Below, in pieces: positions 1-5,471 of a stretch of 5,471 bases of DNA. Each line of letters begins with the position of its first letter. The stretch's first letter is position 1. This DNA comes from Zoogloeaceae bacterium (GTDB lineage: Bacteria; Pseudomonadota; Gammaproteobacteria; Burkholderiales; Rhodocyclaceae). The notes below the pieces were generated by a model that was not told where the DNA came from, searched no databases, and was given only the letters and a program-made list of their open reading frames with translations. The stretch is taken from contig JAIRLE010000001.1 in assembly GCA_031259605.1 (NCBI GenBank), positions 1 through 5,471 of the forward strand, given 5' to 3'. The position numbers and the translations under genes are program-made.

Positions 1-141
1 CTCTTCCCGGAAAACGTCACCCGCATCGCCGTGCGCCGCGGCCAATACCTGCGCGGCTTCGCCTACCGCTTCATGGAACTGTGCTCGCCGGAACTGACCG
101 AAGAAAAAATCGTCACCAGCCTGGCCATTGATGCGGGGTGA
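1..141 (+). CDS. cysB: CysB-type LysR-family transcriptional regulator, C-terminal fragment
   Basis: Frame 1 is open from the window edge to a TGA at 139-141 and gives the last 46 residues of a protein. The segments NVTRIAVRRGQYLRGFAYRF and ELCSPELTEE match my recollection of the C-terminal end of betaproteobacterial CysB. CysB is a LysR-type activator of sulfate assimilation and cysteine biosynthesis genes that responds to O-acetylserine derivatives. The conserved R-x-x-YLR-x-x-x-YxF pattern near the end of the effector-binding domain is the main clue. The DNA-binding helix-turn-helix and most of the effector domain lie left of the window. The gene is transcribed toward the DISARM locus, so the two are convergent. 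A CysB paralogue such as Cbl cannot be excluded from this fragment alone. Confidence 0.75.
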   Translation, partial: LFPENVTRIAVRRGQYLRGFAYRFMELCSPELTEEKIVTSLAIDAG

Positions 142-210
142 ACGGGGATCGAGAGTGTTGCTCTACAGATATTTTGATGCCAAGACAAGGCCCGTGTCGC
201 CGCCCTGCAA
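142..210. other. Short unassigned spacer between cysB and the drmC remnant
   Basis: This stretch separates the cysB stop from the stop of the drmC remnant. Parts of it are visibly more AT-rich than the flanking genes (for example around 165-180). I see no convincing gene, RNA or strong terminator. It contains one copy of an 8-bp sequence that recurs at 221-228. It probably marks the junction between the ancestral cysB neighbourhood and the acquired defence locus, but that is inference. Confidence 0.5.
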
Positions 211-228
211 TTACGCAAAATTTGATGC
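173..228. repeat. 8-bp direct repeat pair TTTGATGC (173-180 and 221-228)
   Basis: TTTGATGC occurs at 173-180 and again at 221-228, both in AT-richer surroundings, with starts 48 bp apart. The right copy lies inside the last codons of the drmC remnant, where resemblance to DrmC fades. The left copy lies in the spacer before cysB. It could be the scar of a small insertion or deletion, or chance: an 8-mer repeated within 60 bp is suggestive but not strong. Confidence 0.35.
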
Positions 229-455
229 TCCGGCCCTGCTGGCGGCAAGCAGCATCAAGGCCAGTTCAACGGCGGCCCGCCATGCATCGACGGGCCGTTC
301 GACGACGGTCTTGGCCGTAGCTGTGCCAACGACGTTCGACAGGAAGACGTTTGCTTTCGCGTCCTTGATCTCCGAATTGCACCCGCCAGCACCCGAACCT
401 TCTCCGACGACACGAGACAGACCACGGCTGTGACGGCTCCCAGCAGTCTTTCCAT
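211..455 (-). pseudogene. drmC: drmC remnant (DISARM phospholipase-D-like protein), frameshifted and truncated
   Basis: An ATG at 455-453 sits one base after the drmB stop, where drmC follows drmB in DISARM loci. The first 28 codons (455-372) give MERLLGAVTAVVCLVSSEKV then RVLAGAIR, like the helical DrmC N-terminus with its 'RV.ALA.AIR' pattern. That frame then becomes unrelated, arginine-rich sequence and stops at 257-255. One frame over, from 369, the reading continues as DrmC-like: IKDAKANVFLSNVVGTATAK, then TVVERPVDAWRA and ELALMLLAAS, ending at TAA 213-211. A single-base deletion near 370-372 joins the two segments. The reconstructed product is about 81 residues, whereas DrmC proteins as I recall are about 250-300. 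The HKD (HxKxxxxD) phosphodiesterase motifs are absent, so a nuclease activity cannot remain. The alternative is chance resemblance plus an unrelated small ORF, but position and both frames argue for drmC. Confidence 0.72.
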
Positions 456-456
456 G

Positions 457-2313
457 TCACAGCCCCGCGAAAAACGCGGCATCCCCTCGGTCGAGGGTCT
501 GCACCAGCAACGATCTGTCGAGGTAGCGGTTGCCTCGTTCGCAAGAGGTTTCGGCGACCAAACTGCACGCATGGCAAGCCGCCGCGTGCAACGAGCGATC
601 TTTGGCCGGATCGTGCTCGGAGCACAGCGGGTCAGACGAGCAAACCTTGGATCGGCTCAACGCCTGCCGGAGCAGCCGCCCGAGGTTTTCTGGCTTGCCG
701 AGATCGACGAGGCCGCCCAGCGTCCCATCGGAATCGGATGCCGCCGTGTAGATGAGGATGCCTGCTTGTGGACTTGCGCCCAACACGTCGGCGTAGATGC
801 GCTCTCGGATGCTCGCCGCAGTGTAGCCGCACTCCAGCGCCAGTTCACGGATGAGCAAGTGCGAAAGTGTGTGGAGCATGGCGTAGCGGATGCCAGGGTA
901 GCCCTCGTTCGGGTCGAGGTGGCGCGAATTGCGCCATCCACCATGTCCCGCTTTGAGCATCCCGTCCACGCGCTTGACACCAACCTGCGCTTCCCACGTT
1001 TGCAGCGCCGCTTCGTCGAACTGGATGAAGATGCCCTCGCCATGCACTTGATTCGCTGGAACCCAGTCCGGCTTGTGGCGCGCGAGCCCAGCCATTCGTG
1101 GACGCTCGCTCGGATCGCTCGATTCTTCGGGCGCTTCCACGCGGGTGAAGCCCAATAAAGCATTGACTTCGCGTAGCCGCTCCAGCAACAGCACTTTGCC
1201 GATGTGGTTCTCGAAGCCGGATGGCGTGGCGACCTTCTTGCTCATGAAGTGCGGGTAGTCGGCAGGCGGATTGGCCGCCGTCAGCACGTCCCACTCCGGC
1301 CCCTTGATGTCGGCCTCACCGACGACCTCCTGTCCACCCCCGTTGCGATGGGCATCTATGGCTGCCCAAATGTCTGAAGCCGGGTACTCGCCAATGCCCG
1401 GCAAGGCCCCGGTCTTCTTCAACGTCCTCACCGTCACGGCGACGGTAGTCTCGGAATCCAGATCGTCGAAGAACTCCCAGCCGTCCTGAATCAACTGGCC
1501 GAGCGGGTCTTTGGCCTGTGGGATGGCGAGCGCCGACAACGTGATCGGGAACCAACTGTTCGTCGCACCCAACAGGACGGCGCGTGCTTCCTCGTCGCAC
1601 TCCTCGTCGAAATGATCGAGGTGTGGATGCCTGCCTCGGCAGCTGGGCAAGTTTTCCTTCCCGGCCCCGCCGAAGGCGTGGGCCATGCTGCGCGACGCGC
1701 TGCAAGCATCGCACTTCACCCACAGGTTCTCGGTCTGTAACGAAGCCCCGTTTTCGAAGAAGCGTAGCGTCCCCCTGCACGACCTGTTGCCGCCGTGGAC
1801 GAAGTAGTGCCACGGAAAGTCGTCGAGATGGCCGCTGCGGCAGGCCAAGAGGAAACGCGCCGGAACGGCGTCGGCATCTTTCGCGGGCTGGTCGCCCTTG
1901 GAGCCACGGCATCCCTTGTGGACGAAGCGGGTTCGCTCAGGGCGGAAACGGTTTTCCTTGATCTCGAACAGCCCCGCGTCGAACGGCGACAGCAGGCCGC
2001 ACTTCACGCAGCGCATCCAGCGGGGGAACGGGCGCACGGGCACGCCGATGTTCGCTTCCACCGACCACGGATCGACGAGTTCGCTCTTCTGGAACGGCGG
2101 CATGCGCAGATTCTCCACCTGCGCGCCGAGAACCTTGCGGACGGCGGCGAGCAGGCGCGGCTCGGCGATGGGTTGACAGCGATCCTTCTCCCACTGATCG
2201 ATGCCCAGCGTCACCACCGAGAGGCTTGGCAGGTCGATCAGCGCGCCCGGCCCGTATGTCCAGAGCAATTGATTGGGGCGGACTTCTCCGACGGGTGTTC
2301 TATTGATGGTCAT
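457..2313 (-). CDS. drmB: DISARM protein DrmB (DUF1998 / MrfA-type zinc-binding domain)
   Basis: The 618-residue protein is the partner of the DrmA helicase. In characterised DISARM systems the two form a cytoplasmic complex that binds and restrains incoming phage DNA. The N-terminus contains GEVRPNQLLWTYGPGALIDL, typical of DrmB. A cysteine-rich central region follows: RCVKCG (C102, C105), C135, the segment ACRSGHLDDFPW (C158, H162), C179, CDAC (C201, C204), C225 and C239, probably structural zinc sites. The C-terminal region carries RYAMLHTLSHLLIRELALE (about 476-494), GILIYTA (518-524) and a cysteine set at C558, C564, C580, C583 and C591. This is the DUF1998/MZB signature. No Walker A or DExH box is present, so it is not itself a helicase. 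The ATG at 2313 is chosen because it is preceded by a ribosome-binding sequence, begins just after drmA ends, and starts at the conserved N-terminus. The frame stays open upstream to 2550, but that overlaps drmA and reads as low-complexity shadow. The gene looks intact. Confidence 0.93.
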   Translation of the reverse strand: MTINRTPVGEVRPNQLLWTYGPGALIDLPSLSVVTLGIDQWEKDRCQPIAEPRLLAAVRKVLGAQVENLRMPPFQKSELVDPWSVEANIGVPVRPFPRWMRCVKCGLLSPFDAGLFEIKENRFRPERTRFVHKGCRGSKGDQPAKDADAVPARFLLACRSGHLDDFPWHYFVHGGNRSCRGTLRFFENGASLQTENLWVKCDACSASRSMAHAFGGAGKENLPSCRGRHPHLDHFDEECDEEARAVLLGATNSWFPITLSALAIPQAKDPLGQLIQDGWEFFDDLDSETTVAVTVRTLKKTGALPGIGEYPASDIWAAIDAHRNGGGQEVVGEADIKGPEWDVLTAANPPADYPHFMSKKVATPSGFENHIGKVLLLERLREVNALLGFTRVEAPEESSDPSERPRMAGLARHKPDWVPANQVHGEGIFIQFDEAALQTWEAQVGVKRVDGMLKAGHGGWRNSRHLDPNEGYPGIRYAMLHTLSHLLIRELALECGYTAASIRERIYADVLGASPQAGILIYTAASDSDGTLGGLVDLGKPENLGRLLRQALSRSKVCSSDPLCSEHDPAKDRSLHAAACHACSLVAETSCERGNRYLDRSLLVQTLDRGDAAFFAGL

Positions 2314-2315
2314 GG

Positions 2316-5300
2316 TCAGCCCTCGTCCTTCGGCACCGGGCGCGGTTTCCAGCCGTGGTCGTCCGATATGTGCCCCGTGTTCATGATCAGACGCACGCCC
2401 GGCTCCACTTCGCGCATCGACATCGGCACCGTCCAGTTGTCCCACGCATGGATGCCCGGCGGCTTGACCAGTCCGACCATCGTCGCCGCCTGCGCGCCAC
2501 GCTTTTCGTAGGCCAGCGTGCGGCCGGGCACGTTCACTTCCTTCGCCCACTCATCCGCGCGCTCCTTCAGCTCACGCTCGGCCAGATTCTTGATGGTGGT
2601 CGTCTCGCTGATGTTCCAAGCTCGCCGCACCAGTACGTCGATGGCATTGATGATCTCGGGCCTGTCGGACTTGTCCAGCTCACCCGCGCCCACGTTCGGA
2701 CTGAAGGCGTCGTTCTCCAGACGCATCAGGGAGAGTAGCGCGCCGGTCAGGCCGCGATCCATCGCGCGTGGAGAGAAAGGCGTCACCGACTGCGCTTCCA
2801 CATGCTTGTAGAAGGTCGCATGGTAATGCTCGAACGTCTCGTAGTGCGAGAGATCGCGCGGACGCGCCCATGTGAGTACCGTGCAGACCAAGCCGGGGAA
2901 GGAACGACCTACGCGGCTGGTGGCTTGGATGTATTCCGCCGTGCCTTTGGGCTGGCTGTTCACCGCCATTAGGCCCAAGCGATTCACGTCTACGCCGACC
3001 GACAGCATGTTGGTCGCCAACACCACGTCGATGGCGCGGGTGTCGCCCTCGTTCCACTTCGTCACGAACTTGCCGGTGGCCGCATCGAGCATAGCCTTGA
3101 ACTTGACCTCCAGATCGTCGAGGTACTTCGGGATGTCTTGACTGGAGACGCGCGAGGTCAGTTCGCGGATGTTGCTGACGCTGCGCTGCGCGAGCGCGGG
3201 CCGTTCGACCATGCTCATCTGCACGCGGTAGGAACGCGTCTGCACGTCGTCCTCGGCCAAACGCCGCATTCCACCCAACTCGCGCAACGAATTGAAGTAG
3301 CCGACCATCGTCATGTACGGATCGGCGGGCTCGCCGAAGCGGTCGAACAGGGCTTGGGCGGCGGTGAGGAAAGCGGTATAGACGCGAATCAGCATCGCGG
3401 GCCGCGAGCTGCCGGGCGAGCACACGCCGAGATAACGCCGTCCAGGGCATTCTTCGATCGGTCGCTGCACGGAGAAGTAGTTGTCCTCCACATCCAAGCC
3501 ATGCGGCGGAAACACCGACACGCGCCGCATGAACACGTTGTTCACCTGTTCCTTGGCTTTGCGCACCGTCGCCGTAGACGCAACGATCTTCGGCTTGACC
3601 GTCTTGCCATCGAGCGTCCAGCCGGACAGTTCATCGACGGCGGATTCGTACAGACCGACCATCGTGCCCAGCGGCCCGCTGATGAGGTGGAACTCGTCTT
3701 GGATGATCAGATCGGGCGGACGGATCGGTGCGACGTTCTTGACCTTGACCGCAGGCAGACCTTTCCCGGCGGTGTGGTTGCCAGAGCAGTCCGCCTCGCG
3801 CCACAGCAGGCCGTGACGCTCGCATTCCTGATTCACGCGACCGAACAGCGTGCGTACCTGACCGCGCCAAGCCATCATGGCGAACTTGTCCACGGTGGCG
3901 ATCATCATCGTCGGCGGGCGGTGGTAGATCTCCTCGTCCACCGTCAGCACCGGGATGCCGGGATGCGGCGAACTGCTCGACCTGCCACGAGAGAACGTGC
4001 AACTGCTTTTCTTGTCGCCGCAGTACACGATCGTCCTACCGCGATCCTTGTCGACGACGACGTCTTTTCCGGGGTCGATCATGGAGCCACACCACGGGCA
4101 ACTGGTGAGCTGCAAGGGCGAAGTACGTCCTGCCTTGTTCTTTCCCGAATCACGTAAATCTTGAATGGCGCGATGGCTGTCCTCGGTCGTCCCCGGCGTC
4201 ACCTTGTTGCCGACCCAAAGGCCGATGGTGAAAGGCTCCTTGCCGAGCGACTCATCACCTTGAACGAGAGCATCCCGCCGAAGTTTTTCCATCGAGCAGA
4301 TCAATGCGGTGGCGCGCTGGAATTGCTGCAAGGTCAGCAGGCGCAGCGTGTAGCGCATAATCACGGCCAGACCGCGCGAGCCGTCATAGCCGCCCAGCTT
4401 GCCTTGCAGACGGCGGATCGCCATCGTGAACGCCGCCACGCCCAGATACGCTTCGGTCTTGCCGCCGCCGGTGGGGAACCACAGCAGATCGGCATGGGCC
4501 TCCATCGGCTGCACGCGATCCGGGTGCGTGGGATCGGCCAGCGACGGGATCGACAGCAGCAGGAACGCCAACTGGAACGGACGCCAGCTCCGGTTCTTCG
4601 GCAGGTCGAATTGATCGACCGTCACGTCGCGCCCGCGCCGCACTTCCAGCGCATACAGGCTGCGCACGCGCTGGATCGCCATCGCCTTGTTGGCGAAGCG
4701 GAAAGACGCCAGCGCCTTTTCGTCGTTCTTCAGCTTGTCGATGCCCTGCTGCAAGCGCGTCTGGATTTCCTGACACCGATCCAACGCCTGTACCGCCGAG
4801 GTGTCGTATCCGATCACGTCCTTGCCGATGCGCCCGCGTTGCTCGGCAATCCAAGCTGCGTAGCCCTTCGTCAGCACGTTCAGGGCGTCGACCAACTCGT
4901 CCACGCCCAACGTGGCGAGCCGCTGCATGTCGAGCAGGCCGCTCGCCACCATCTCCTTCATCGCCGGACGGTCGGTGGGGTCGAGGCCCGGCGTCTCCGT
5001 GACCTGAACTTCGTATCGAGGCATCACGGTGCTGCGCACCTCGGTGGCCAGCGTCACGTCGTCCGCCGTCTCGGCATGAATGGCGACGCCGTGCCCGACC
5101 GCGAACTCCACGCGGTTGCGGTAGATCATCTCCAGCGATTCGCGCTCCGGGTCGTTCCCGTCGGCGTCCAGCACCGGGCGGCGGCGGAAGATGGCGCGCT
5201 TGGATGCCTCTGCCTCCGCGCGCACGATCAGTTCCGGCTGGAACAACCATGCCGTGTCGCGGTTGGTGTCGGGTTCTTCCTGCGCATCGATCAAGAACAG

Positions 5301-5471
5301 CGTCACCAAGCGGTCGCCGTTGGCGTTCTTGGCGCGGATGGAGCCTTGAATCCGCACTGCCGGGCGGTTCGCATCCGGCGCCTGATGGGGAACCACGCCT
5401 TCGGTGAGTGGCAGCACCAGCTTCCCGCCGCAGGGGATGCGCTGCCAGACCTTGGCTTTCTGCCCATTGGG
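2316..5471 (-). CDS. drmA: DISARM helicase DrmA, N-terminus outside the window
   Basis: The frame is open from the right edge to TGA at 2318-2316, giving 1051 residues without a start. Counting from the edge, helicase motifs appear in order: Walker A PTGGGKTE (333-340), which binds ATP phosphates; DEFH (592-595), the Walker B/DExH box; STAT (632-635), motif III; ATNMLSVGVD (819-828), motif V; and QATSRVGR (849-856), motif VI with its arginine finger. A CPWC pair (C458, C461) with C484 and C491 sits between motifs I and II and looks like an inserted zinc ribbon. The region before Walker A has the long N-terminal domain of DrmA, including VWQRIPCGGKL at the edge. DrmA is an SF2 ATPase that loads on DNA together with DrmB. 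The frame continues upstream of the GTG at 5417 with family-like sequence, so that codon is not the start. All catalytic motifs are intact. An SF2 helicase of a related DUF1998-associated family is the only alternative, and the adjacent drmB makes it unlikely. Confidence 0.93.
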   Translation of the reverse strand, partial: PNGQKAKVWQRIPCGGKLVLPLTEGVVPHQAPDANRPAVRIQGSIRAKNANGDRLVTLFLIDAQEEPDTNRDTAWLFQPELIVRAEAEASKRAIFRRRPVLDADGNDPERESLEMIYRNRVEFAVGHGVAIHAETADDVTLATEVRSTVMPRYEVQVTETPGLDPTDRPAMKEMVASGLLDMQRLATLGVDELVDALNVLTKGYAAWIAEQRGRIGKDVIGYDTSAVQALDRCQEIQTRLQQGIDKLKNDEKALASFRFANKAMAIQRVRSLYALEVRRGRDVTVDQFDLPKNRSWRPFQLAFLLLSIPSLADPTHPDRVQPMEAHADLLWFPTGGGKTEAYLGVAAFTMAIRRLQGKLGGYDGSRGLAVIMRYTLRLLTLQQFQRATALICSMEKLRRDALVQGDESLGKEPFTIGLWVGNKVTPGTTEDSHRAIQDLRDSGKNKAGRTSPLQLTSCPWCGSMIDPGKDVVVDKDRGRTIVYCGDKKSSCTFSRGRSSSSPHPGIPVLTVDEEIYHRPPTMMIATVDKFAMMAWRGQVRTLFGRVNQECERHGLLWREADCSGNHTAGKGLPAVKVKNVAPIRPPDLIIQDEFHLISGPLGTMVGLYESAVDELSGWTLDGKTVKPKIVASTATVRKAKEQVNNVFMRRVSVFPPHGLDVEDNYFSVQRPIEECPGRRYLGVCSPGSSRPAMLIRVYTAFLTAAQALFDRFGEPADPYMTMVGYFNSLRELGGMRRLAEDDVQTRSYRVQMSMVERPALAQRSVSNIRELTSRVSSQDIPKYLDDLEVKFKAMLDAATGKFVTKWNEGDTRAIDVVLATNMLSVGVDVNRLGLMAVNSQPKGTAEYIQATSRVGRSFPGLVCTVLTWARPRDLSHYETFEHYHATFYKHVEAQSVTPFSPRAMDRGLTGALLSLMRLENDAFSPNVGAGELDKSDRPEIINAIDVLVRRAWNISETTTIKNLAERELKERADEWAKEVNVPGRTLAYEKRGAQAATMVGLVKPPGIHAWDNWTVPMSMREVEPGVRLIMNTGHISDDHGWKPRPVPKDEG
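2320..2328 (-). promoter_or_regulatory. Ribosome-binding site of drmB inside the drmA 3' end
   Basis: On the minus strand the sequence GGACGAGGG lies six bases before the drmB ATG and within the last drmA codons. It is purine-rich and at proper Shine-Dalgarno spacing, which decides the drmB start at 2313. The drmA stop and drmB start are arranged as TGA-CC-ATG, so the two proteins are probably translationally coupled, consistent with their acting as a complex. Confidence 0.65.
3999..4100 (-). other. Putative zinc-ribbon insertion in DrmA
   Basis: The coding segment contains CPWCG followed about 20 residues later by two further cysteines seven residues apart (YCG and SCTF). Four cysteines in two pairs between the Walker A and DExH motifs suggest a small metal-binding module inserted in the first RecA-like domain. 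The zinc role is inferred from spacing alone. Confidence 0.55.

Noticed and set aside
152..164. Small hairpin AGAG-TGTTG-CTCT as a cysB terminator
   Set aside because: The stem has only four base pairs and no clean T-run follows, so it is too weak to call.
63..248. Minus-strand 61-codon frame across the cysB end and the spacer
   Set aside because: It mostly mirrors cysB and the spacer, has no DrmC-like sequence, and has no sign of being a gene.
430..1158. Plus-strand open frame of 242 codons opposite drmB
   Set aside because: It is antisense to the DUF1998 region, has no family features, and its composition is typical of a GC-rich mirror frame.
1795..2511. Plus-strand open frame of 238 codons across the drmA/drmB junction
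   Set aside because: It is antisense to both conserved genes and has no recognisable motif.
2314..2550. Upstream extension of the drmB frame (79 extra codons)
   Set aside because: It overlaps the drmA 3' end, reads as Gly/Arg/Ala-rich sequence unlike DrmB, and the ATG at 2313 has a good ribosome-binding site and begins the conserved N-terminus.
3138..4157. Long plus-strand open frame (339 codons) opposite drmA
   Set aside because: It is antisense to well-conserved helicase motifs, is rich in His/Arg as expected of a shadow frame in GC-rich DNA, and shows no recognisable domain.
5415..5417. GTG as a possible drmA start
   Set aside because: The frame remains open to the window edge and the preceding residues (VWQRIPCGGKL) look like DrmA sequence, so the real start is further upstream.

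Overview
The window is GC-rich. It looks like a chromosomal stretch from a proteobacterium, most likely a betaproteobacterium, because the fragment at the left edge reads as the C-terminus of a CysB-type LysR regulator of that group. Almost all of the rest is the core of a DISARM anti-phage defence locus on the minus strand.

Reading the minus strand from the right edge, 5471-2316 is drmA. It is an SF2-type helicase whose N-terminus lies outside the window, and all main helicase motifs are visible. Two bases later drmB follows (2313-457, 618 aa), a cysteine-rich protein with a C-terminal DUF1998/MrfA-type zinc-binding signature. One base after drmB, an ATG at 455 opens what I read as a decayed drmC. 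Its first 28 codons resemble the DrmC N-terminus. The reading frame then shifts near 370-372, continues as DrmC-like sequence in the next frame, and stops at 211, before the phospholipase-D catalytic half would begin. The plus-strand cysB fragment (1-141) converges on this remnant, with about 69 bp of unassigned DNA between them.

DrmA and DrmB are known to form a complex that senses and holds foreign DNA in DISARM. The methyltransferase and class-specific genes (drmMI/drmD or drmMII/drmE) are not in the window. If present, they probably lie beyond the right edge, upstream of drmA. The system itself is described. The points worth a second look are the broken drmC, the sharp locus boundary beside cysB, and a short direct repeat at that boundary. 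Identifications rest on motif and family recognition; no database search was run.
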